A DNA stretch of 64,000 nucleotides, taken from positions 4,517,803 through 4,581,802 of the forward strand of contig NC_087380.1 in the NCBI RefSeq assembly GCF_963675165.1, in the 5' to 3' direction. Below the pieces are notes generated by a model, which was not told where the DNA came from, made no database searches, and saw only the letters and a program-made list of their open reading frames with translations. Each line of letters begins with the position of its first letter. Position 1 is the first letter of the stretch. Shown here piece by piece: positions 47,829-58,900 of the stretch. The stretch is from Halichondria panicea (taxonomy: Eukaryota; Porifera; Demospongiae; Suberitida; Halichondriidae). The position numbers and the translations under genes were made by a program.

Positions 47829-48918
47829 TGTCTTTATAGATGTAGTCTACCAGTAGTCTCTTGTCTAGCTAAATTATGATTCTGCTTATGCACCTATCAA
47901 TGCAAAGCCCCACTACCCCCCTCCCGGGACAGGGGGGGCTTTGTCAATTATGAGGTGCAAAGGACTCCCCCGGGGCTATTTATTTTGACAAACCCCTGGG
48001 GCATGATAGTTGAACACAATAATAATTGCAATACTTTAGTATACAGACAAACAGCTGACTTTACAAAGTTCCCACCCCCAGGGCTAGGTTTTACTAACAA
48101 AGCTCCCACAAAGATCCCCCTTGTCCCGGGAGGGGGGTAGTGGGGCTTTGCATTAGCTACTACAAAAACTGGCACTATTTAGAATCTGATGACATCACAA
48201 TCTATGATTGAGTTCAAAGTTCATAGTAATAACTATCTGTTTACGCAATATTAATTGCCTGACCAATGCAAAATTGTTTCCTACGCCTCTGTGTTGAAAT
48301 GCATCCTAGAAGAATTTCAGTACCCTTTTTACTTTAGATTAGTTTTTTTACTTATTGCATGGGACAGTACGTGGGCGTTCTCCAAAAATGTTGCGCTGTT
48401 GGAACCACCCTTTTCTTTTTCCTGCATCTGCCACTACAGTACGTCTACTGTTCCGCTGTGACAGAGACAGCTTGCGAGTCTATATCTCGGATGTTACTCG
48501 AGGTACCTTCGTTTCCAATCCCTCTATTAAACTCTGGCGCCATTCAGTAGTGGAATAAAATGTTTCTGGGTGCTGTATATATACCGTAATTGATGTAATT
48601 ACAGCGCCACCATAATTTAAGCGCCACGTCAGCATCAGCATAATTTTTTAGGCCCTAAAAAAGCGCCAACTCAGTGGCGTAGGGCAAATGCCTGACCAAT
48701 ATTTCTAGCTTGTCTTTATAGATATAGTCTACCAGTAGTCTCTTGTCTAGCTAAATTCCATGATTCTGCTTAGCTAGCTACTTACAAAAACTGGCACTAT
48801 TTAGAATATGATGACATCACAATCTATGATTGAGTTCAAAGTTCATAGTAATAACTATCTGTTTGCGCAATAATATTAATTGCCTGACCAATGCAAAATT
48901 GCTTCCTACGCCTCTGCA
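47829..48918. repeat. Direct duplication with an intervening hairpin insertion
   Basis: Segments 47,829-47,890 plus 48,155-48,295 match 48,711-48,918 ('agtagtctcttgtctagcta', 'aaaaactggcactatttaga', 'gattgagttcaaagttcata'). The left copy is split by the hairpin element 47,899-48,154; the right copy is continuous. Confidence 0.7.
47899..48154. mobile_element. GC-rich foldback element
   Basis: Inverted arms of about 38 bp start AATGCAAAGCCCCACTACCC and end with the reverse complement, including the 'cccgggac' core. The interior has a second partial inverted pair ('cccccggggctatt', 'acccccagggctaggt'). No target duplication is clear. Confidence 0.65.
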
Positions 48919-49226
48919 ACGCTTATAAAAAGGTACAATCATCCAGCATCTTTGACTTCCTTCACTTCTAAACATTAATTTTGTCTAACCCATAGCTACA
49001 GTCAATGAATGTTGTTCACAAGTTACTCGGCTCTCAACGGTGCAACTAGCAAGTGAAACTGAGCTAGACCACGCCCATTTTCTGTACAAATTCTATACTA
49101 GCTGTTGAACATATAAAGCGCCACTTTAGGTACCAGCTTGGGTTGAACGCAATTTTTTGTGCTCTAAAGATGCGCCACTCAGAAGTGGAATTAATTTTTT
49201 CTGGCGCTATAATTACATCAATTACA
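48584..49226. mobile_element. CCGTA-type MITE, GCGCC family, copy 2
   Basis: It begins CCGTAATTGATGTAATTACA and ends GCTATAATTACATCAATTAC. It is about 200 bp longer than the copy at 15,115-15,553 because it contains the duplicated segment 48,711-48,918. The right terminus is mutated (ACAA instead of ACGG). Confidence 0.75.
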
Positions 49227-49489
49227 ATAACACAGTGCAACACATACAAATTCTAATGATGCGACCCTGGGTTTTGGTTCGACTTACTTTTCTCAGTTGC
49301 TCTGATCTGGATCTTGAGGATCTCCTCCTCCTCCTCCTTTTCGAAAGCAGCTAGACACAGGATAGATCTTGGAATGATTCCAACTGCTAAGTGTTTGAAC
49401 CAAATGGGGCGTGGTCTCAGCTTTTCGTTTTTGCTGACTCAGCAGTAGCATCTACTGTACTTCTGCTAGAGTCTATTTCAGCCGCCCTC

Positions 49490-51236
49490 TAAAAGTTGGG
49501 CGGCCTAAGTCTATGTTATAGCCGTGCCCCATCCATGCTGATGTACATGGCCACAATTGCTAAACTTAGCAAAAAGTTTCAATGGCCTTCATGGATAGCA
49601 TACGATCAAACTTTAGAGAAGAGGCAGCTGCAACAGAACAGCTTGACTGGTCCAAGATCGATGCGTCAATATATGCGACGAGCTTCACAAACCAAGCACT
49701 ATGCTATGAGGGCTGGTGTCGAATTTGCAAGTCCATGGACCACTCAAAAGACTCTTGTCCCCTCCGCCCACTCCGCCCAGTCCAAACCGCTAGCCTCACA
49801 CTACAGTAAGCGTCGCCCGGTGATGTCGGCTCCACCCCCAAAGCCGACGGGGAATACGAGTGCCGCCTTCCCATGCAGGGACTGGAACCGGCTAGAGAAC
49901 TATATGGACTGCGAGTCGTGCCGATTCTTGCATGTATGTGCAAAATGTCGCCAGTCAGACCATGCCGCCCCAAAATGTATCTACTAACTTGGCAGAACAA
50001 TAAAACTTCATTGCGCATACCTATTCCCACAATATCATTCCCGTGTATTTAATCATCATTTAATCATTCTTTGATATTCATCCGTGTTATTACTTGTATA
50101 AAATATTATCGCAACGGCAGTAAGGCATTAGCATGTGGTACATGCATGGTATCACTATCATTCACTATCATTCACTGTTAGCAGGCAAAAGAGGGTACCC
50201 GTATACCCCACAGCTGGCAGCCACCTACCTACCAGCAGTACTGCTAGACACCATTAAAAGCCGAAGTATGGGAGGCAGAACTGAGCCACCACCCAGATAC
50301 CCAATTCAGCTCATATGTGGTAAACGGCATTAAACACGGCTTTAGGGTGGGCTTTGATAGGCAAAGGCTAATTACAAACTGCGAAGGGAATATGGCATCC
50401 GCCCTCGAACACTACCTGCAGCAGGAACTCCTGCTAAACCGCATGCCAAATCAGTCCTTTTGGTGTTATTCCAAAGAAGTCGAAACCTTAAATAAAAAGT
50501 TACCTCTCAGCAGTTCGGCACCTCCAAATTGCAAGCAACTTGCCCGACCCAAATATCTCAGATATGCCGAAACTGGAAGGGGTAATGAAAGGTATTAAAC
50601 CTGGGCAGGCCAAAACCAAACAGAATCAAAGGACTCCTCTCCCAATCAGACTCGTCCCCCAATGATTCTTCTGCAAATGTGCAACAGCTGGGAGCAGTAA
50701 GTCGATTCAAGTCAAGTGCTTTGGGCGGCAGTTACGCTTTGTTTTTTCGGCTTCTTGAGGTCAGGGGAAGCGACAGTCCCCTCAGATGGGGCATTCGATA
50801 GCAAAGCCCATATGACTTACGAAGATGTGAGTATTGGCAACCCTCAGACGATCAAAATAAGGCTCAAGGCATCAAAAACAGACCCTTTTCGAAAGGGGGT
50901 GGATATTGTTATTGGAAGGACCAAAAATAAACTCTGCCCTAAAACAGCCATGTTAGCTTACTTGGTTATGCGTGGCCCAAAACCTGGGTTCTTGTTTCAG
51001 TTCAATGATGGTAGACTACTTACAAAATCTCGATTTGTAGATGCAGTGCGGCAGGTATTATCCATAATTGGTCTGAACCCCCTTCACTATGCGGGCCACT
51101 CCTTTAGAATCGGAGCAGCAACAGCAGCAGGTGCCTGTGGCCTAAACGACTCTACCATACAAATGTTGGGAAGGTGGTCAAGCTCGAACCCCAAGAGAAC
51201 ACTTGGCTAACTTTTCCGGCATCATAGGGCAACCCG
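49490..51236 (+). pseudogene. DIRS-type tyrosine-recombinase retroelement, decayed
   Basis: In order: a gag-like region in two frames (49,496-49,987) with KLSKKFQWPSW, a CRICKSMDHSKDSCP knuckle and a CRFLHVCAKCRQSDHAAPKC finger; a segment GIKHGFRVGFDRQRL with LLLNRM, typical just before the RT of these elements; the first few RT residues (SPFGVIPKK, shifted frame, about 50,450-50,490), after which the RT is deleted; then a tyrosine recombinase (about 50,560-51,236). The recombinase keeps GFLRSGE, a Lys in LKASKTD, HSFRIGAATAAG and LGRWSS. The segment that should carry the catalytic Tyr is missing: SSSN runs into a shifted frame with TPREHLANFSG. No adjacent host gene depends on it. Confidence 0.8.
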
Positions 51237-51349
51237 AGAAGTAATTGTTTTAATGTACGTTGCTGTCGTTGTTATTTTTTGGGGTTTTTTGTTGTTGTTG
51301 TTGTTTTCAAGCTCTCCTTGTCATATAATATATCCTCAGTATATAATTA

Positions 51350-51723
51350 TCAAAACTAAAAAACATTTGCAATGTGAACGTTGCTAGGATTGCCAGGAAA
51401 AGAAAAGCGCGAAAAAGCGAAGAAACAAGAAATTCGGCGAGTGCATAACTCCAATCCGTTACAACGTCATTCACATGTACTGTTTCAAGAAATACTTGTT
51501 TTTGTACTTTTCCTGGCCAATCCTTTCACATTGCAAAGTAATAATTATTTGCAATGACTGTGCATTTTACCCAACCTGTATTTTGATTTGGCCACTCGAC
51601 TGTACATGTTCATGACGTTGTAACGGATTGGAGTTATGCACTCGCCGAATTTCTTGTTTCTTCGCTTTTTCGCGCTTTTCTTTCCTGGCAATCCTGAACG
51701 TTGCAAATGTTTTTTAGTTTTGA
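51350..51723. mobile_element. Foldback element with about 110-bp arms
   Basis: The left arm (51,350-51,465) has 'aaacatttgcaatgtgaacg', 'ggaaaagaaaagcgcgaaaa' and 'gcataactccaatccgttac'; the right arm (about 51,607-51,723) is its near-perfect reverse complement. A related copy begins at 52,437 and runs into the N gap. Confidence 0.8.
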
Positions 51724-52436
51724 TTTCCTTTCTTTTTTCATACAGTAGTACTTATTGATAAGATAGAATTAATTTGATTAATTTGTCATCGTCCTGTAAT
51801 CTTAACTAAGAGGAACAAGAGGAAGTTCAAGAAGAGAAGACAGTACTGGAATAAAATATTTTATTCATTTATCTATGTGATAATAAATTATGGCAGCCAT
51901 GTTTATACTGTACTATAATACTGTAGATATACTTCCAAGTGCAAAAGCATGGAGGCCTATGGCTATGATAGATCCAGTCAGTGCATACGTCTAGCATAAA
52001 TAGCATACCTGAAGTGAGAGAATGGAGAGCTGAGCTAAAGAAAGGTTATCGATGTCAAAGCCACGCCCATCTAGCCTGAGAGGTCATTTGCCTCTTGGAA
52101 GCGAACGCAATTCTGAGAAAAACGCCCATGGTCCGGGTTCTAGTCGACTAGAGGCTGTATCTAGAATCTTCTGTACAAGGAGGAAATGCTTTCCAAGAAA
52201 GTTACTAACTTACTTAGTCAGTCAGACAAAACACAGTGAAATATGAAAATAGTGCAATTTTTCAAATATCAATAGTAATGCATGAGAATATTCATAGACT
52301 ATAATAAGACAGATAAAAGGCTAACTAAGCTATTTATCCAGTCCATTTCTCCTTTCCCTGCAGAAATAGAGCAGTCTAAACACGAGTCAAAATGTATGCA
52401 AAACACACACTACTGCACTGTCAATCCTATGTACAA

Positions 52437-52708
52437 TCAAAACTAAAAAAACATTTGCAATGTGAACGTTGCTAGAAGTGAGAAATTCGGCGAGTGCATA
52501 ACTCCAATCCGTTATACAACGTCATTCACATGTACTGTTTCAATAAGTTATAATTATTATTTTTGTTTTGGTACTTTTCCTGGCCAATCCTTTCACATTG
52601 CTATTATGTGCATTTTTTGCAGGCTATAGTTATGTGTTTATGACTCCCTTACAGTGTTGAGCAAACACGCAAGTGTTGACTGTGTATTTACCCTGCAACC
52701 TGTATTTA
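52437..52708. mobile_element. Foldback element, second copy, cut by gap
   Basis: Shares 'aaacatttgcaatgtgaacg', 'gcgagtgcataactccaatc' and 'tggccaatcctttcacattg' with 51,350-51,723 but has a shortened left arm. Its right arm is not seen because the sequence stops at the N run. Confidence 0.7.
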
Positions 52709-52908
52709 NNNNNNNNNNNNNNNNNNNNNNNNNNNNNNNNNNNNNNNNNNNNNNNNNNNNNNNNNNNNNNNNNNNNNNNNNNNNNNNNNNNNNNNNNNNN
52801 NNNNNNNNNNNNNNNNNNNNNNNNNNNNNNNNNNNNNNNNNNNNNNNNNNNNNNNNNNNNNNNNNNNNNNNNNNNNNNNNNNNNNNNNNNNNNNNNNNNN
52901 NNNNNNNN
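52709..52908. other. Assembly gap, 200 N
   Basis: Exactly 200 N. A round number usually marks a scaffolding gap of unknown size. It lies inside a foldback repeat and between the last visible PSME4 exon and non-PSME4 sequence, so true length and contiguity are uncertain. Confidence 0.95.
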
Positions 52909-52986
52909 GAGGAGATTAAGAGTCCAGATGTCTAACATAATAGAAATACAGAAATTAATGCATGCTTCACAGTAAGGTGGACTAAC

Positions 52987-55900
52987 AATAGTTTTTCTGA
53001 AGTCATTGGCATCAATACCAGGAAGAGCTAACATGAGCAGGGAAAACATGTGTCTTCTCCCTTCCGGATACCTATACATTTAATGGATTGAATATGAATT
53101 ATATATCCCATAATACACGTATATATCGATCACCTCCCCATTCCCCCATTGAGTAGAGCTCGACTGACTGCAGACACACACTGTAGAGTGGCAGTCACCT
53201 GATGAGGCTCAGTCACAGTGTCTAATGCCTGGTAGGTACTGAAATCATCACACATTAAATACACCTGTTGGGTGATGTGAAAGTACTTAGATTTCTCACC
53301 TAGTCAGTAGATCTGGGAGCACCATCTCAGGCCTTATCAATGACAGCCTATGGAAAGCAGCAGATGCATTGGAGGTGCCAAACTTGCTAAACATTGCGAG
53401 TTTAAGAGAGGGTAACAGGCTCTGAACAAAGAGATCAATACAGTTGTCAGAGAGCTTTGCACTTTGTGGAATGTTGGAAAACCATTTCGGTGTTGCAAAC
53501 TGTTCACTGCCAAAACAATGAATCAATTATGATTTTGGTCATAAGCAAACAAACCTTTTGAGTCGCTTGATGAAAGAACAAGTCAACTCCTTGAGAAATG
53601 TTAGAAGAGTTCTCTGAAGGCATAAAATAGCCACAGAAAATGTAATTATCATTATACTCCAGATGCAATAATTATATCAGATCATCAAATTCAACGTATA
53701 CTTTGCCCTCTATAAAAAAAAGTTAGACAATTAATTTGCATTGAGTTCGGCCCCGGTATAGTTATGTGGTCCATTATGGCTTCGTTTATGCTTTATGTCG
53801 TTGATTTAAGGTTAGGGTATTGTGATCACTCATGAATATTCATGAGTTTAATTCTGTCAGCTTTTTCTCTCTTGCAGGTTCAAAGAAGTCTGCTGTACTT
53901 ATATTGTATGATTATCAACTCTATTGCTATTGTTTTGTGTAAGAATGCCATGATTATGAAGATGCATGAATGAGAAAAGTGGGCATCAAAACCGCAAGTA
54001 TATAGACTATTTTTTGCGTCAATTTATAAGAGCAGTAACTACTTTCAGCAAGCTTTATTGGTATCTATATGTAGCTAAGTACTTTCCAGAGGGCCAGACG
54101 AAGAGATATTTGTTGTAAAACTTCATACGGGCGAGTAAAAGCTAAGAGTAGACGGTAAGTATCTAAAAATACGCTTGATCTTCCGATAAACAGGAGGCTA
54201 GCTCCAACCAGATTGACTTTTTTCTTCGTCTGGCCCTGCCCCTACCTTTCTTTAATTGGATAGAGCCCTCAGTTGAAGATTCCCGGTTTTATCCATGCTA
54301 AAAATTGACGCAAGAAACTCCAGTACAACTTGTCTGATGCTACACTAAAACATAGCGATAATGATATTCATACTCCATAAATATCGCGGGGGCGAAACAC
54401 AATACCATAACCTTAAGTACGCCACTTCTACATCTAATTTTTAGCTGGTTGAAGCTTATCAGATCTACAGCATATAGATAGAAGCACTTTTTAACAAGGA
54501 CTCCAAACGGTATAGATAATAGAGGAAGGGGATTGGAAACGGGATCACGTGAGCTTATGCTTGCAATGTAAGGCACGCGCCTCTGGACGGTCCGTGTGGC
54601 AACCAATAGACACCTTGAAGTGGGATTTCACTGGTTTTGAAAAGAAACAATTAAAATACTAGGTAAATAAATGATAGCCCTAAAATTTGTCTTTAGGTAT
54701 GGCTAGGTACAAAACGAAACATTATTACTAGCTAGAAGTCAGTCATGTTCACTATTTGTAGAAGATTTTACAACAATTCATTTTTGTGGCAAAAACTGAA
54801 TGAATTGCTATAAATGAGTGATCACATGGTATGACATTGCTTCAACTGTATATTATTGGAAGTGGGGAGATCATACTTCCTGAGTTATTGGCCGATTTAC
54901 ACTATAAAAATTATTGTAGCCATCTTTGCGGGGGATGAGTTTATATTCGAGACTTGGCAATATTAAAGATCTATGTCCATATATTTCCCACCTACTACAC
55001 TTTTGCCATGTATAGTCCAGTGGGGTTTAACTGTCATAAATTGGCACCTCAGGGCTACAAGGGAAAATACGGCTCATAAATTGGCACCTCAAGCATGCAG
55101 TGAAAGTGCAATAATTACAAGATGATCAGAGCTATGAAGTTAATAGCTATAGTATAGTAGCTATATAGTATACAGATTAAAACTGAGAGTACAGTTCGTC
55201 AACTTCAGTCTCTGTCATTTTTATTCTTGAAGGGTTGTTTGGTGGCACTGAAATATTTATCGTACATCCTTGCAGGTTCCTGAAACTTATAGGCATAGAC
55301 GGAAGAGAAGCTTGGTTTACCGGTATGTCGAGTGTTTTTCTTGCTGTTTGATGGTGTTTTTGCTGTTGTGGGAGAGACAGAATTGAGGACACAGCTTCTT
55401 TTTGCTGCTGATCATTTGATCTTTCTTAGGTACGTAAAGCGTCCAGTGAGCGATGTCCAGTTCTTTCTTGTATGAGCTTTTTCGGTATTCCAGCATTGAC
55501 CATCGCTGTTGCACTGGATGCCCTCAGACTGTGGTTTGTCTTGTGTCCAACCACACCAGCATTTGCGCATAGCTTCTTCACTTTCTGCTGCAGAGTGTGC
55601 CTTCCGTGGTACTGCGCTATACCACGGTGTATCGTCGCCTGGAAGAGCTCTTTCAAGAGGTCTCACATAAAAAAGGTCTTTGTCCCTGGCTTCTTGTGGC
55701 AGCCTCCTGATGTATCTGTCGAGAATCAATACTGGGCACCTTTCTCCAGCTTCAACAGAAGCAAAAACTGGAACAACTTTTGCTGACAAATGCAACTTCC
55801 TAAAGCTTCCATTTCGATTTTTCGACACGTTCTGTGGTATACCGTATTTACTTGATTAAACGCTCTCCTTGAATAAACGCCCATCTCATTTAAACGCCCA

Positions 55901-58900
55901 GGGTAAAAGCTCTGTCTTTGTCAATAAACGCCCATCTTAAATAATCGCCCATATATGGGGTGTGGCACTGTGGGTGGAGCTGAAATAGCACATGGAACCC
56001 TGTTGCAAGCATGGCAGCTAGCATAGAATAAATATACTTTTTATGATGCATCGATGGCAGAGCGAGAGATACCGACACAGAGGGCACTCTTATGACTTAA
56101 ATTTAAGCTGAGAAATAGATTTAAGCTGAGACAGTAGCCCAAGAACTGCTGCTGTGCAAGAGTTTTGGAGTAGACATAATAATAAACGCCCTCCTCGTTT
56201 AAACGCCCCCTCTAAAGACTTCAATCTGAAATGAAATAAACACCCGGGCGTTTAATCAAGTAAATACGGTATGTACTTGCTGTCGCCACGTTGTATTTGA
56301 CTGATTTTGAGACACCTGTGTTCTTGACCTCCGCGCAAACAGAAAAACTTTCCAACAGTATAGAAAGCAGCATTTTGAAGACCTTTTGATCCATGAAACC
56401 ACTACGCCAGATTTTGTCTTCTTCCTCCAATGAGATTGTCTCAGCATGCTTCACCTTTCTTCCAACACTACCAGAATGCAACTTGTTAAAGTCGTAGTCG
56501 AGTGTACGTTGAAGTGGTCTAAATCGGGTGTCCTTTTTGTCAAGGAAGTTTGGGCATCCGACAGGATTTGATTCACGCATACACCTCAAGATGCCACAAA
56601 GCAGTGAGTGAAGAGTTGCCGGTAGATATTGAACTCCGTTTGTCTTCCTTGTTTCGACAATGAATTTCGAAAGCTGGTTGTTGATGGTGTCTGGATCAGT
56701 GCACTGCAGGAAGTATTCAGGAACTTGGTCTTCAGGGTGAATGGCATTCCTGGTAGATTTCCAGGCCTCAAAATCAGCCCTTTCGAAAATTCTGCCAGCA
56801 TGAAAACTCAAAACGAGACTGAAGGTCTCCATGTCCTGCAGTTATTGTAGAGTCAATATTAGCAAATTTTTGTGCAGTATTAATTTTTTGCAGTGGAGTT
56901 TACCTTCGCTTGCCTGGTCAGCCATAGAATTAGAAGGAGAGCAAGAAAGGGCGGGCTCAATGCCGGTAAGAGAGAGGGGGAGTGGCTCAGCGGGGAGGAG
57001 CTGGAAGGAGCCAGTTAGTGGGAGTGGCTCGGTGTCGTTAACTTGGCTTCCTTGGAGAGGGAGTGGCTAGCAGCCCGTCCATTCGCACATACCAATGCAA
57101 GACTCGGAGTACTGACAAGCCATTATTTTTTTGCCATTTCTCGTTTTGAATGTGGTTGTCAAGTACTGTGTTGCTGTTATAATACCCGGTAGTTACGGTG
57201 GTCATGCAGCAACCAATCAGATGGGATATATATCAGTTAATACACAGTGCCTCGGGGTTTATGACAGTAAACCACACCTCCCCCTCGGGCTTACGCCCTC
57301 GTAGTTGGGAGGTTTACTGTCATAAACCCCTCTACACTGTACATTAACTAATACCGTATAGCGCGAAATTTTCGAGGCACTTATATTTCGTGGATTAGCC
57401 TCTAAAAGCTATTTCGTTGCACAATGTTCGCGGAATGACTGCTTACCGGAAGCCACGCCTTTAAATCTTGCACGTTATAGCAGGTAAAGAACGATTTTCG
57501 TGGACTTAATTTTCGTGTAGGATTGCTAACCCACGAAATCCACGAAAATTAAGCCCCTCGAAAATTTCGCGCTATACGGTACTTAGTATTGCTTCCAATC
57601 CTTTTGAAAATCACTATTCGATGCTCTGATTTTGTCACTGCAGTGTTGATGAGTGGGACTGAGAAATCACTGTTTATTGCAAGCTCAAGCACTTTAAGTT
57701 GCACCCATGGTTGTGGTTATGAGGCTGTAACATGGACTGTCCGTGAGAACAGTATTAATTGCTTGCATTTCCAATCCGTTCCTCCATTCTATGATGAAGC
57801 TTTGTAGTACGGAAACCATAGAGATCAAAGGAAAACATTGCTAACACAAATACCGTATAGCGGGTAAATTTTGATGGTAAATTTTCGTGGGTTTGGTGTT
57901 TGCTGATCAAGCATCTACTGTGGAAAACATTATTATACCCACACATTTAATATCACATGCATGCAATGCTGCAGAAAAGGCTGCTATTCCGCGAAGATTA
58001 AATCCGTGAAAACCTTTCTAACAGTCATTCCGTAAAAGTTTATACCCTCGAAAGATACCCGCTATATATGTTACACCAGGAGTGTATGAAGAGGAGTATC
58101 CAACTGTAGCAGTTGTAGTGTAAACCATGTTTCGGTACAAGTATGTCATACCACGTACGTCACACAGTTAAAAATGATATCAGCATTAGGCCTTGCCCAA
58201 TTATGCTCAACATTTTACCTATTAGTCTAGTCTCCAAGTCTCATGCATTGTACCTATTAGTCTTTAATTATCCTCGATAAAAATCATCAACGAGAATTAT
58301 ACTGCAACACCACAGACGCTTCTATATATATAATCTTCTAAGGAACTATATTGGTGAAAGAAATATAATAATTTATTGGGCAAGGCCTAATCAGCATACA
58401 TGCATGTGGTTTGTACTCCAGCCCACATTTAATTTTATTCATGGCTAACAGTTTACACAACTACAAGTGTTAGTGACGGAATCAGTCCGAAATATAGAAT
58501 GGAATGTGCGTGGGAGTTGCATACTCCTCTTCATACACTCCTGGTTATACTTAGTAACACAGTATAAACTGCACAAAAAGATGACAGAGACAACTCTTCT
58601 CTCTTCTAGACGCCAGTATCTGCAGCGTATAAGATTGGCATGATCGACGAACAGCTTGACACAAAATTATTCCAACGCTGAAACACAGCCCCACCACTTC
58701 TGGTGCTGCAAAACAGCCCCACCCACTTACTGCTGCTGTGAAGAGACAGCCCCACCCCACTACTCGTACTCAGTGTAACTGCTGTTCGAACAGCCCTCGG
58801 CCTCCACGGTGGTCTATCCTCGGCATCATAACCAAGCCAAAGAAGGTGAACTTCTACAGTGCTGCAAAACAGCTCAAGCCTCTCCCCAGCAAAAAGAGCC

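Noticed and set aside
46187-48484. TAGACTCGCAAGCTGTC near 46,188 and its reverse complement near 48,468 as ends of a 2.3-kb transposon
   Set aside because: The outer flanks do not form a target duplication and the interval contains several independent elements.
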